Origin: Schistosoma mansoni
Taxonomy: Eukaryota; Platyhelminthes; Trematoda; Strigeidida; Schistosomatidae
Assembly: GCF_000237925.1 (NCBI RefSeq)
Contig: NC_031495.1
Span: 38,840,210 to 38,904,209 of the forward strand
Direction of reading: 5' to 3'
Length of the DNA stretch: 64,000 bases
In this document: piece after piece, positions 20,590 through 32,182 of the stretch
Position numbering within the stretch: position 1 is the first letter of the stretch
Layout: every line of letters begins with the position of its first letter
Position numbers and translations under genes: made by a program
The notes under the pieces: model-generated
The model's input: the letters and a program-made list of their open reading frames with translations, nothing else
Databases searched by the model: none
Told to the model about the DNA's origin: nothing

Positions 20590-22205
20590 TAAGCATTATA
20601 TAGGAAATTTTCAGCTACTCTCCTTTCTTTGTAGTTGGCAGTCTATCTAGTTCTACAAGATTGTTAGGTAGTTTCTTTGTGTACATTAGATATTCTTTGA
20701 CTCAAGTCAAGATACCGTGAGATGTCTTTCTAATATAGGAGGTATTACAATCGATACATCTTAATTTGTAAACACAGTTCTGTGTTGATATGAAGGAGAT
20801 TTTTCTCTTAATCAAAGTGTGTTCATTGTTTTGTAATATACTATAATTCTGTACTGTTTTAAAATTCTTTATAGTTCTTCTGTTGTACTATGGCGATATG
20901 GTAAAACTGCAGTACCAATCCATGGTATTTTATTCAAATTATTATTTAGCAATGAAATGTTTCGTTTTATTACTTACTTATTTACTTACTCCTGTTACTC
21001 CCAATGGAGCATAGGCTGCCGACCAGCATTATCCAACCCACTCTGTCCTCGGTCCCCCTTTCTAGTTCTATCCAGTTTTTGTTCATCCTTCTCATGTCTG
21101 TCTCCATTTCTTGGTTTAATGTGTTTTTTGGTCTTCCACTTCTCCTCTGGCATTCAGGATTCCATATGAGGTTTTGCCTTGTGACGCAATAGGGTGCTTT
21201 CCTCGAATAGTACCTAATCCACTTCAGCGCTTTTTCCTGATTTCTTCATCCACTGGATGGGATCTGGTTTGTTGTCTCCCACAGTAATTTATTGCTGATA
21301 GTGTCTGACAAACGGATCCGAAGTATCTTTCGTAGACAGCTGTTAATAAACATTTGTGTCTTCTGGATAATGGCTTTCGTAGTTGTCCACGTCTCCGTCC
21401 CATACAGTAAAACTGTCTTGACATTTGTATTGAAAATTGTGATCTTGTTGTTGGTTGACAATTATTTTGAGTTTCAGATGTTCTTCCGCCTGTAGTTCCT
21501 CCGATGGCTACTGTCGGTCCTAAGCCCAAGTAAAGGAGGAGGGTTGGGCATGGGGTTACCGATCCCATCCCGTAGAAAACCAACTGGCTAAAAAAAACGC
21601 TAATCAGAAAAAAAAATTATTCAAATTATTCTCGTTTTATTACACTTCTAATAATCTTCATTGGAAAATTAATAAATCGTAAGATGTTAATTACATGCTT
21701 TCGTCCTATTTGCTTATCCTCTTCAGATATGATAATCTTGTTAGCTCTTCTAAATAAATTCAAGGTTAGAGAGATGTTTGCACTGAATAAATGTGCTGAA
21801 TTAAAGTTAATATAACGATTTTGATGTGTAGGTTTTCGGTAGATGAATAAATTTAGAATTCCATTTCGATTTCTTTTAATTGAACAATTTAAAAAAATGA
21901 TAGATCATCATGTTCATTTTCATTTTCACTCATGAATTTGATGAGAGATGAAAGTGTATTGATACGTTTTGAAAAACAAAAGATCTTAGATAAATCTTTT
22001 TTATGACAATAAAAGTATCATCTACATATCTGAGCCAAATTCGTGATTTCATATCATAAGCGAAAATATTCTATTCTATATGTGCCATAAAGAAGTTGGC
22101 TACAATCGGAAGAACAGAGAATTCCATTGCTATTCCATTAGTTTGTTTGTATAAAGTCCCTTTAAATGTAAATTGTGTCGAATTTAAGCAACGTTTTAGA
22201 GGTAT
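20590..22205 (-). mobile_element. Penelope-like element, RT and GIY-YIG parts, split by a LINE
   Basis: The minus strand reads a Penelope reverse transcriptase at about 22205-21640 (KGTLYKQTNGIAMEFSVLP, then RIWLRYVDDTFIVI, the catalytic YVDD box) and further on an endonuclease-like NCVYKLRCIDCNTSYI at about 20800. Between them an RTE LINE fragment (20974-21598) is inserted. Multiple frame breaks; no longer coding. Confidence 0.7.
20974..21598 (-). mobile_element. RTE/SR2-type LINE with inverted 5' part
   Basis: 20974-21480 is the reversed 3' region, encoding NVKTVLLYGTETWTT and SCLRKILRIRLSDTISN on the minus strand. 21490-21598 is the element's 5' untranslated region in the opposite direction (CCGCCTGTAG...GGAGGAGGG). 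The CGTTTTATTAC flank is present on both sides (20963 and 21631). Confidence 0.75.
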
Positions 22206-22435
22206 TATAAACAATGATGGATAGTGACTAGCAGTGGAATCCAGGACACGCGTTTCGTCCTACTTTGGGACTCGTCAGCTGGATGTAACTGCATTTCAGA
22301 GTTGATGTTCATTCTGGGACTCGAACTCAAACGCCATCGCCTTATGCACTAGCTACTGAGTCCTCATAGCCGCTTGCTTGTGCAATAGGGTGAAGTTTAA
22401 ATTCACTTAGTATTGTTTACTTGAATCTTCCCATT
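22206..22435 (-). repeat. Ribozyme SINE/satellite S2 with intact hammerhead
   Basis: On the minus strand: CTGACGA (22278-22272), stem II GTCC/GGAC, GAAA (22256-22253), stem III ACGCGTGT, cleavage C at 22245, stem I CCAG/CTGG. A tRNA-like B-box relative (GACTCGAAC) lies at about 22318. It matches the schistosome Sm-alpha-type hammerhead plan. Confidence 0.85.
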
Positions 22436-22811
22436 GATATTTCATGATTAGACTAATGCTTAATGGACATTTGTATAAGAATATTCAAAATCAACTTGAT
22501 TTTATACAAAAATCAATAATTAGTTGATCTAGTCAAGTGTCATTATTCGACGATTAAGTTAGGACCTACATGAATAGGATAAGGTTATCTTGATTTTTTT
22601 CATCTTCTATATGTGTATTTCATTAAGTGCTTTTTCCAATCAGCACTTCAATGCTGATATTCATATTGAAACTCAAATTCAACAGATTATACTTTAAACC
22701 CGTGGGCTACATCAATTAAGCTGATCAGCCCGGATAGTGCCTAGCTCGAACACCGGGTATGTAATTTATATATAGTCCTTGAAATCAACAGTGCAAAAAT
22801 GCATTGGTTGC
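22436..22811. other. Unassigned stretch
   Basis: Begins with the S2 junction sequence (AGTATTGTTTACTTGAATC), then AT-rich DNA with no exon or other repeat recognised. Confidence 0.35.
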
Positions 22812-23125
22812 TTAGTCATTCACGCCTGTTAATCCTCGTGGAGGAGCATAGGGCGCTTACCAGCACTCTCCATCCAATTCTGTCTTAGACAATCCTTTTT
22901 AGTTGCTATTCATCCTACTGATATCTACTTCCGATCCTCGATGCAGTGCACTTTTCGGCCTTCCTATTTTCCGTTTCCCTTCAGGATCCCAAGATAGTTT
23001 TGATATTGGTTGACAGCTATTTCAAGTTCTATGCGTTCTCCAACTGTAGGAATGCTGTTCATGCTTTGCCAATCCTGCCTTTATGTCTGCGTCTGATCCT
23101 CCACGTTCATCGATGATGCTTTCCA
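22812..23125 (-). mobile_element. RTE LINE 3' fragment
   Basis: Reversed 3' end (CACGCCTGTTAATCCTCGTG, GGAGCATAGG) continuing to the region matching 28740-28860. An internal deletion around 22990 joins two LINE segments. Confidence 0.65.
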
Positions 23126-23895
23126 TATAGGAAAAATACATACTCATACAAATGATATTCGTTTTTCTCCATAAAATATCAGATCAACATTTTTGTTTGA
23201 ATGATTTTTAGCAAAACGGATTACTTTTAATTCAATTTGGTAGTCATAAAAATTATTCATAATTGAACATCCTCACGAGCAAACAAACGGAAAGAGAGAG
23301 AGAGGGCTAGTGAGATAGAGAATAGTAGGTTTACTGTAATGAATATTGGAGACAGAGAGTAATTCATAGATCGTTTTCTCTTTTTTGATGGAGTTTTGTT
23401 CTCTAAACTGGATGGCTCAGTCGTGGAGATTTCACGGTTCTTTTAAACGACTTCTATCTGAAGTTTGTGCTGATGATGTCGTTCAGAAGAACGATGAAAG
23501 CTCCACAAACAAACTATCCAGCTCCAGAACATGAGTGTCACAGATTGAAATCGATTCATTTTTAATGGTGACGAAAACCAACTACCCATGCGACAATTAT
23601 TTCACATATACAGAGATAAATTTGAGAACAAGTGACCAATATAATGAAGTTGAACGGTAACAATCATAATGGTGATAAGAGTGTTGCTTATCTTATGCAG
23701 TGCTTTATGGTTGACAACAATGATGAATTCCCAGTACTGAAATGTTTATCATCAATGTCAAGAGTCTACAAAATCCCTAGAGAAAAGAGTTCGTAGTAGA
23801 TGCATATCACAACATAGACACTCGTGATCTGGTCTGGATGCATGACCGAGTGACTTCAGTAAGATATGTCCGTTAAAACCAATGTGGTGAGCATC
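23126..23895. other. Unassigned stretch with a Penelope terminal fragment
   Basis: 23395-23535 is a short hairpin-like Penelope terminal piece (GAGTTTTGTTCTC inverted, then TGTGCTGATGATGTCGTTCA). The remainder has no recognised gene. Confidence 0.4.
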
Positions 23896-23899
23896 AAAT

Positions 23900-25690
23900 G
23901 TCAAAGACTTATGTAAGTGTCTGTTAGTCTTAATGAAACTCAAACCCTGTGCCAATGGCTTTGAACAATCAGTCTTTAAATACAAGAATGGGGAAGCATC
24001 AGAACTTAACAATATACCAGACGAGACACATAAATCAGATATGAAAGTAGCTGCAAACATGCTTCACTTTCTATTCAGGAAGATTTGGGAAGGAGAACCA
24101 GTGCCAACAGACTGGAAACAAGGATACCTCATCAAGACATCGAAGGAAGGAGATCTGAGCAAATGTTAGAATTACAGAGGCATCAATCTGTTGTCAGTCC
24201 CAGGAAAAGTTTTCAACAGAGTGTTGTTGAACCGTATGAAAGATTTAGTAGACGCCCCACTTCGAGATCAACAGGATGGATTAAGTAATGATAGGTCGTG
24301 CACAGATCAAATTGAAACACCACGGATCATCGTGAAACAATCAGTTGAATGGAAGTCGTCACTATGCATAAACTTTATTGACTATGAGAAAGCGTTTGAC
24401 AGTGTAGATAGGAGAACCATATGGAAACTTCTTCGAAACTATGGAGTTCCTGAGATTGTCAAAACTATCTGGAACTCAGACGACAGATTACAGTGCAATG
24501 TGGTGCGTGTGGGATAGCTGACAGATGCATTCTAAGTGAGGACCAGAATCAGACAAGCATGTCTACTCCTCCCCTTCCTCTTTCTTCTGATGATTGACTG
24601 GGTTATGAAGACCAATTCTACGATATGCTGCAGTCAATCTTCGAGAAGTGCCCAACCAAAGACCTGATAATTCTGATGGGGGATTTCAATGCCAAGGTTG
24701 GAAAGGACAACACTGGATACGAAGACGTCATGGGACAACATGGACTGGGAGAAAGGAACGAAAATGGTGAGAGATTTGCAAACCTATGTGCCTTGAATCA
24801 ACTGGTCATAGATGGCACCATATTCCCACACAAAAACATACACAAAGCCACTTGGATTTCACCGGATCACACTACACAGAATCAAATCGACCATATCTGC
24901 ATCAATAAAATGTTCAGGAGGATCATGGATGTGAGAACCAGAAGAGGAGCTGACATAGCATCCGATCATCATTTGCTGGTCGCCAAGATGAAACTAAAAC
25001 TCAAGAAGCACTGGACAACGGGGCGGACAACATCACAAAAGTTTAATACGGCCATTCTTCGAGATGTGGATAGGCGAAACATATGGAAACTTCTTCGAAA
25101 CTATGGAATTCCTGAGATTGTCGACAATATCCGGAACTCATATGGCAGACTACAGTGCAATGTGGTGCATGTGGGACAGCTGGCAGATGCATTCTAGGTG
25201 AGGACCAGAATCAGACAAGGCTGTCCACTCCTCCCCTTCCACTTTCTTCTGATGATTGACTGAGTTATGAAGACCTTGACATCTGACATGAAGCATGGAA
25301 TAAAATGGACATCTCAGAATCAACTAGATGATTTGGACTTCACAGATGACCTAGCCCTACTCTCTCATACACACAAACAAATACAGATGAATACGGCTAA
25401 TGTAATAGTAGCCTATGCATCATTAGGCTTCAACATACACAAAGGAAAAAGCAAGATTCTCAAATACAACACGGAGAACACCAACTCAGTCACATTAGAT
25501 GGCGAAACCCTGGAGATGTGGGAACATTCATGTACCTGGGAAGCACCATTGGTGAACAAGGGGTATCTGATGCAGATGTAAAGGCGAAGATTGGCAAAGC
25601 AAGGATTGCATTCCTACAATTGAAAAGCATATGGGACTCAAAACATTCAAAGTTGTTGAGAAAAACATAGCTGGCAGTCTAGTTAAATAT
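23900..25690 (+). mobile_element. RTE/SR2-type LINE, rearranged (RT, then EN, then RT)
   Basis: 24000-24520 encodes reverse transcriptase (INFIDYEKAFDSVDRRT). 24625-25050 encodes an apurinic-type endonuclease segment (LIILMGDFNAKVGKD, ASDHHLLVAKM). 25056-25600 returns to reverse transcriptase (LDFTDDLALLSHT, the palm box). The 210 bases ending in a shared TTATGAAGACC occur twice, so one internally deleted copy probably abuts or invades another. Stops and frameshifts throughout. Confidence 0.85.
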
Positions 25691-25899
25691 TCATTTACGA
25701 ATACTTCCTTAGGGAGAATATCATTTCGATTATGTTGCAAAATTAAGACGAATTTCAGTTCCAAATGATATTTCATAATACATTCAATCTCTTGTAAAAT
25801 CTGATCGCTTCCACCTGACCACAATATCCAACGTCAATCAATATTTAATACAAATATACATTTGGTCAACAGTCAAATATACATCTTAATTATCAGAAG

Positions 25900-26282
25900 G
25901 GGTTTGGCGGAGATTAAGTATTTTCATAGTTGAATGCGTGACTGACTTCGAGAAGTACATTAAGGAGTTCTAATGAGAAGCAGTGATCAGTGGAGATCAA
26001 AGCACGTCTGTTGTGAGATAGGAACTCACTGAGGAAAATTGGTGAACGGTTGCTCAACTTCGTGGATAAGTTGAAGTTAGAAATTAACACCGTTAAATGA
26101 CGGCTCAGTCGTCTACCGGCTAAAAGGCTTTGGCTCGAGACTAGTAGGTCCTGGGTTCGAATCTTGCGAAAATAAGATGCGCACTGCTGAGGAGTTCCAT
26201 AATAAGACGAAACGACCGTCCAGTGATTCCAGGTTTTCCACGGTGGTCCAGGTTCAATTGACTCACGCTTTCAACTACGAAA
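25900..26282 (+). repeat. Ribozyme SINE S1, long copy
   Basis: Includes the 5' region (TGAGATAGGAACTCACTGAG), the tRNA-like head with B box GGTTCGAATC and the hammerhead: core CTGAGGA 26187-26193, GAAA 26209-26212, cleavage C at 26220, five-base stem I (CACTG/CAGTG). Stem II is imperfect. Confidence 0.75.
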
Positions 26283-26299
26283 ATATATATCTATCCAGC

Positions 26300-27040
26300 A
26301 TAGATGATACACACAACGTGATGTGCATTATGTCATGAAGATAATTGACCATGGTCTCATAGTCAATACAGATGAGATGCATCAACTATTCGTGACTAAT
26401 AGCATTGGAATTAATAATGATAGTTCCATAGATTGACGAAATGACGACGTGTAAACTACCCTAAATTACACTATAAGAATACTAAACTCATTTGAAATAA
26501 GATGGTATGTGATTACAGTGTTTATTCATAGCTGAAGTAAGGCCATCTAGGGAATGATGGAAAAAAACTATTTGTCTTCAGTACATTCTCTCTTTACACC
26601 ATGTGTATGTCAGTGATTATCAGTCATGTGACTGTATGAATAGAAAGTGGCATTCCTTATTAATAATTATGATTTATATCACATTCACTAGGTAATAAAG
26701 AATGCTAAGAATATGGTGATAAACAAACAAGAAGAAGAAAGTTCAATCACTGATATTTCTATAAACAACAATTCAGGTTAAAACAGGCAGATCACATTCT
26801 CAGATAATGTACACTATTATTATTATCATCAGCATTATTGTTACTTTAAGGAAAGTCGTTTAATGTAGAAACGTATTTTTCAAAGTTAAAATCATGAATC
26901 AATTGAAGCTAGATCACCATGGAAAACCTGGAAGCACTGCTTGACGGTCGTTTCGTCTCATAATGGGACTTCTCAGTGACAGTGGGCATCCACGATCCCA
27001 CACTCGCGAGCGAGATTCGAACCTAGGACCTACCAGTCTC
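26300..27040. repeat. Left arm of large inverted duplication
   Basis: Almost base for base the reverse complement of about 29440-30200, including unique sequence (ACCATGTGTATGTCAGTGAT) and part of an S1 SINE. It contains the coding-like tail noted at 30060-30484, here at 26300-26440. Confidence 0.85.
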
Positions 27041-27335
27041 AAGCAAGAGCACTTATCCGATAGACCACTGAGCTTGCCGGCATTCAACGGTGTTAATGTC
27101 GAATTTCAACCAATCCACGAAGTTTGAGCGACCGTTCTTCAGTGACTTGTAATCTCACAACCGACGTGGTTGAACTCCACTGGTCACTGCTTCCCACTAG
27201 AACTACAGGACATGTATCTTGAAGTCAGTCACTAGTGAGCGTATGATTATAATCAGAAGGGGTTTTTGTGGAGATTTCCATGGTTGTCCATGGTGGTCTA
27301 GCTTCAATAGACTCATGATTTCAACTATTAAAAAT
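26880..27335 (-). repeat. Ribozyme SINE S1, long minus copy
   Basis: Runs from the S1 tail through the tRNA-like head (GAGATTCGAACC) to the 5' end near 27250, then a short plus-oriented S1 tail (27285-27335). The core reads CTGAGAA, departing from consensus. Confidence 0.7.
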
Positions 27336-27810
27336 AATGAAATTTCCACAAAATTCCCTTGTGATTCTTCAAAATACTTAATATACTATCCTTTACATTC
27401 AGTCAAGTAATTCAGTATGCAGAAGTTTTTCATTACGACATACGTAACTGCTTGTCGTTAGCGAAACAAACCCATTCTAAATCATTTCCCTAAATCAAAT
27501 ACTTTACATGTAAATTTTCCAGACTCTGAAATAATCCACCACAATCCATCCTTAAGATAAAATCACTATCGTCAATTGTTCTCTGCACTAACGTATATGG
27601 CTGCTCTGAAAATCCATTAAAAGGTACTAGCGCTTGTAAGTGTATCTTATCCCACAAGTGAGATTATAGGAATTTCAAATGTTTAGCAATTCTTATTACA
27701 GAATATACTAGGTCAAATCACCTACTTTTTGTTACTTTACATTAACACTGTCCCTATCAGCCGATAACTAACATCAATATCATATCAATGAATCACAGGA
27801 CACATGTATT
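27336..27810. other. Unassigned stretch
   Basis: AT-rich, no exon or repeat recognised. Confidence 0.35.
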
Positions 27811-27814
27811 ATGG

Positions 27815-28035
27815 TACTTACTTACTTACTTACTTACTTACTACTTACGCCTGTTACCCGTCGTTGAGGAGCATAGGCCGCTCACCAGCATTCTCCATTC
27901 AAATTTGTCCTGAGTCTTCCTTTCCACTTGTTTCCAGTTGCTATTCATCCTTTTCATATCTGCTTCTATTTCCCGGCGTAGTGTGTTCTTTGGCCTTCCT
28001 CTTTTCCGCTTCCCTTCATGATTCCAAGTTGTGCA
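27815..28035 (-). mobile_element. RTE LINE 3' fragment
   Basis: Begins with six TTAC units and then ACGCCTGTTACCCGTCG. About 220 bases of the reversed 3' end. Confidence 0.7.
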
Positions 28036-28244
28036 TTATGGTAGCCCTATTTGAAATATTTTAGTAATTATTGCTTTGTCATTCTATGTTCTCTGCTTCT
28101 GCTTTATTATCTCTCTAATATTAAATGGTTACAATAAATTCGTTATGAAGCAGAAATGACTTTAAATGCACCGTTCATAAATCAACAGAATGTCCACTTG
28201 AGAGGAATTAAAAGTTCACGATAGATGAACTTCATTGACGTTAT

Positions 28245-28905
28245 TACTTACTTACCTACATACTTACGCCTGTTACTCCCAATGGAGCATAGGCCGCTGA
28301 CCAGAATTATCCAACCCACTCTGTCCTCGGTCCCCCTTTCTAGTTCTATCCAGTTTTTGTTCATCCTTCTCATGTCTGTCTCCATTTCTCGGTGTATTGT
28401 GTTCTTTGGTCTTCCTCTTCTCCTCTGGCATTCAGGATTCCATATGAGGTTTTGCCTTGTGACGCAATAGGGTGCTTTCCTCGAATAGTACCTAATCCAC
28501 TTCAGCGCTTTTTCCTGATTTCTTCATCCACTGGATGGGATCTGGTTTGTTGTCTCCCACAGTAATTTATTGCTGATAGTGTCTGACAAACGGATCCGAA
28601 GTATCTTTCGTAGACAGCTGTTAATAAACATTTGTGTCTTCTGGATAATGGCTTTCGTAGTTGTCCACGTCTCCGTCCCATACAGTAAAACTGTCTTGAC
28701 ATTTGTATTGAAAATTGTGATCTTGTTGTTGGTTGACAATTATTTTGAGTTCCAGATGTTTGTCAGTTGTAAATATGCTGCTCTTGCTTTGCCGATCCTC
28801 GCCCTCATATCTGCATCTGATTCACCGTGTTCATCAATGATGCTACCCAGATATGTAAAGGATTCCACATCCTCTCATCGCCGTTGTACATATCATAAAT
28901 GTATA
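28245..28905 (-). mobile_element. RTE LINE 3' fragment, close copy of 20974-21480
   Basis: Nearly identical to the LINE at 20974 over about 500 bases, so both derive from a young subfamily. Minus-strand frames read NVKTVLLYGTETWTT and SCLRKILRIRLSD. It extends about 150 bases further toward the 5' side. Confidence 0.8.
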
Positions 28906-28959
28906 CTACTTAAACAAGAGTGAAAGTGAAGCGTAATTTCAGTTTTTTAATGGTTATCA

Positions 28960-29280
28960 ATGACTGTTAGTTGTTTTACTTGTTACTATTTGATCTTCTC
29001 TATTTTACTCAAGTGGACACTCATCTTTTATATCTATACTTTATTCCACAACATCATGTGTTTCGCAACAAGAGAATATGATTGAAGTGATTTCAAAGAA
29101 AATATTATCCAATAGAAACATATTAGCTTGGATGGACAGTATTTGTTTAACCTGAACAAAACATGTACTTCTTTCCCAGAATGTTGGGTATCGATTAGTT
29201 TAACTGTATCAGTGATCGATAGAAGACGATAAACGGAATCTGATGTGGATTATGTCATGAAGATGAATGGCCACATTTAC
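28960..29280. repeat. Third partial copy of the inverted-duplication unit
   Basis: Reverse complement of about 30150-30440 (shares TATGATTGAAGTGATTTCAA-like sequence). In the plus direction it would precede the 26300 arm, so the copies are out of order here. Confidence 0.75.
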
Positions 29281-29404
29281 ATCTTTCATCTTCTCATAAC
29301 TGCTTACAATGAGGACTATTACTGAACAATCCAATCAGAAATATGTAGTTGAATATCACATATAATCGTCACATCTATTTGAGGTCTTCCAATCTAATAT
29401 ACGT

Positions 29405-29625
29405 TTTTAATCAGAAGGGGTTTTTTGTGGAGATTTCAGTTAAGGGCTCTGGCTCGAGAATGGTAGGTCCTAGGTTCGAATCTCGCTCGCGAGTGTGGGA
29501 TCGTGGATGCCCACTGTCACTGAGAAGTCCCATTATGAGACGAAACGACCGTCAAGCAGTGCTTCCAGGTTTTCCATGGTGATCTAGCTTCAATTGATTC
29601 ATGATTTTAACTTTGAAAAATACGT
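29405..29625 (+). repeat. Ribozyme SINE S1 in the right arm
   Basis: Plus copy with GGTTCGAATCTCGC; it mirrors the minus copy at 26880 as part of the inverted duplication. Confidence 0.75.
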
Positions 29626-30440
29626 TTCTACATTAAACGACTTTCCTTAAAGTAACAATAATGCTGATGATAATAATAATAGTGTACATTATCTGAGAAT
29701 GTGATCTGCCTGTTTTAACCTGAATTGTTGTTTATAGAAATATCAGTGATTGAACTTTCTTCTTCTTGTTTGTTTATCACCATATTCTTAGCATTCTTTA
29801 TTACCTAGTGAATGTGATATAAATCATAATTATTAATAAGGAATGCCACTTTCTATTCATACAGTCACATGACTGATAATCACTGACATACACATGGTGT
29901 AAAGAGAGAATGTACTGAAGACAAATAGTTTTTTTCCATCATTCCCTAGATGGCCTTACTTCAGCTATGAATAAACACTGTAATCACATACCATCTTATT
30001 TCAAATGAGTTTAGTATTCTTATAGTGTAATTTAGGGTAGTTTACACGTCGTCATTTCGTCAATCTATGGAACTATCATTATTAATTCCAATGCTATTAG
30101 TCACGAATAGTTGATGCATCTCATCTGTATTGACTATGAGACCATGGTCAATTATCTTCATGACATAATGCACATCACGTTGTGTGTATCGTCTTCTATC
30201 GATCACTGATACAGTTAAACTAATCGATGCCCAACATTCTGGGAAAGAAGTACATGTTTTGTTCAGGTTAAACAAATACGATCCATCCAAGCTAATATGT
30301 TCCTATTGGATAATATTTTCTTTGAAATCACTTCAATCATGTTCTCTTGTTGCGAAACATATGATGTTGTGGAATAAAGTGTAGATGTAAAGGATGAGTG
30401 TCTATCTCTTTGACTATCAACAATTAACTTCAAAAACGAA
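29440..30440. repeat. Right arm of large inverted duplication
   Basis: Contiguous unit of about 1 kb whose reverse complement appears in two pieces at 26300-27040 and 28960-29280. The most complete copy. Confidence 0.85.
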
Positions 30441-30484
30441 TGAAGATGTTTCAGTGAAGAGAATTTTCTTCTTGATGAACTCAA
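30060..30484 (-). pseudogene. Coding-like segment of unknown gene in the duplicated unit
   Basis: The minus strand has an open stretch at 30484-30263 (FSSLKHLHSFLKLIV, ENMIEVISKKILSNRNILAW) overlapping a second frame, 30290-30060 (TCTSFPECWASISLTV, HYVMKIIDHGLIVNTDE), that ends at a stop. Residue use looks protein-like, and the reading moves frame near 30280, as expected of one exon hit by a small indel. Fragments at 28960-29280 and 26300-26440 carry the same coding. Family not recognised. Confidence 0.4.
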
Positions 30485-30534
30485 TTTTTAAGGCTGGATA
30501 ATCTTATTGATAGGTGATATAATAAGCATATAGT

Positions 30535-30815
30535 TGTAGTGTGGTCTACTTATATCCATATAAGTGGTGTATGTTGATGGTTAGGCATAGAATGTATTTT
30601 GGCAGTAGATCGATGAGGAGCGAATAAGAATGAAAATCAATTGGTACGAAAATACATGAACAATAATAATCAGAGAAGGCGGACTGACTTTTGCATAAGG
30701 AACAGTTAGGATTGTAACAATTGATTGTTATTTTACAAATTAACTATTTACTGTATGGTTATCAGAATTTAGTGAAATAGTCTGTAATTTCTGCTTTAAT
30801 ACATTTGATTGTGAT
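30535..30815 (+). mobile_element. Solo-LTR-like fossil, family L
   Basis: Starts TGTAGTGTGGTCTACTTATA and runs to ACATTTGATTGT, where an S3 SINE follows directly. No coding region. Confidence 0.6.
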
Positions 30816-31192
30816 AAGATGGTGGTTGGAGGTGGTCAACAGAAAACCCTGGACTCGGGTTTCGTGCTACTTGGCACTTGTCAGCAAGGTGTACCTGTAA
30901 TCTTGAGGGAACTGGTTCTCGTTGACGGATCCAATCCCCTGTAACTCAGCTTCACAGTCAGAGACGTTACCACTGAGCTATTCGGGCCGCGACCGACTTT
31001 CTGTAGGACTGAGATGTAATCATAATTGATTGATCAATGGGTGGTGATCAATGTCATACGTGTCAAGTCCTTCTTAGCGCTGATCGAATGCTATCGATCA
31101 AGTTGCACCTCCAACCACCATCTTATCTCAATATATGTAGTGCACGCAGTATCGAGCCACCTAGACTAGTGACCACATTGCAACTTGATCGA
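30816..31192 (-). repeat. Ribozyme SINE S3, inverted arrangement, cut by gap
   Basis: Reversed S3 (GATAAGATGGTGGTTGG, hammerhead side, tRNA-like GAGCTATTCGGGCC head) followed by part of a plus-oriented S3 tail from about 31080 to the gap. The core reads CTGACAA, departing from consensus. Confidence 0.65.
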
Positions 31193-31392
31193 NNNNNNNN
31201 NNNNNNNNNNNNNNNNNNNNNNNNNNNNNNNNNNNNNNNNNNNNNNNNNNNNNNNNNNNNNNNNNNNNNNNNNNNNNNNNNNNNNNNNNNNNNNNNNNNN
31301 NNNNNNNNNNNNNNNNNNNNNNNNNNNNNNNNNNNNNNNNNNNNNNNNNNNNNNNNNNNNNNNNNNNNNNNNNNNNNNNNNNNNNNNNNNNN
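31193..31392. other. Assembly gap (200 N)
   Basis: Exactly 200 N, probably a fixed-size scaffold gap; it lies between ribozyme repeats S3 and S2. Confidence 0.99.
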
Positions 31393-31702
31393 GGATAGTG
31401 GCTAGCAGTGGAATCCAGGACGAGCGTTTCGCGCTATTTGGGACTCGCCAGCTGGGAGGATTCAAACAAACAATACTACATAAATAAATTTAAACTTCAC
31501 CCCATCGTACAAACAAGTGGCTATCAGGACTCAGTGGCCGAGTTGATAACGCGATGGTATTTGAAGCGAGCGTACTGGGTTCGAGTCCCAGAATGAAAAT
31601 CAACAGGTCTCAGATGCAGGTACATCCAGCTGACGAGTCCCAAATAGGACGAAACGCGCGTCCTGGATTCCACTGCTAGCCACTATCCATCACTGCTTAC
31701 AA
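31393..31702 (+). repeat. S2 ribozyme repeats, inverted pair; right copy intact
   Basis: A reversed S2 fragment (31393-31455) faces a plus copy (31494-31702). The plus copy has a tRNA-like head (A box TGGCCGAGTTGATAACGCG, B box GGTTCGAGTCC) and a complete hammerhead: CTGACGA 31630-31636, stem II GTCC/GGAC 31637-31650, GAAA 31651-31654, stem III ACGCGCGT, cleavage C 31662, stem I CCAG/CTGG. Confidence 0.88.
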
Positions 31703-32182
31703 TGTATATAGATGTATGAAATCAGCTAATGAGGAAAAGGAAAACGAACATGTCACTATAGTGTACAACACCTAACATTCACTTCAGTCTGCATGGATTT
31801 CATTTCGTTAAGCTTTTCAATTCACTCTTTCTACAGAAAGTGTTGTTCCATCAATGTGTTGCAAATTTAAGTCCAGTCAACGTATAGCCTAGAAACCAAA
31901 TCTTTTGATCACTGAGACGAGATCCATATGTTTTGATATGAAAATTCGATCAATTTTGTACAACCTCATACCTCATTGCTTTTTTTGTTTTTGGAAAGCT
32001 TAAGATTGTTTACAACGTTTTCAATCAGAAATATGAATGAGAATACTAGTCATTGACTAGGCGAAATTAAACAACCTGTTCCTCACAGAGTATATTTTCT
32101 ATATAAAGTATTGTAGAAGTTTTATAACTTTACTTCAGTACATGGATTCTCATGTATTGATATCTCGTTTTAACATAAGATT
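31703..32182. other. Unassigned stretch
   Basis: AT-rich, no exon or repeat recognised. Confidence 0.35.

Noticed and set aside
31037-31487. Open frames spanning the N gap
   Set aside because: They are open only because the gap has no stops.
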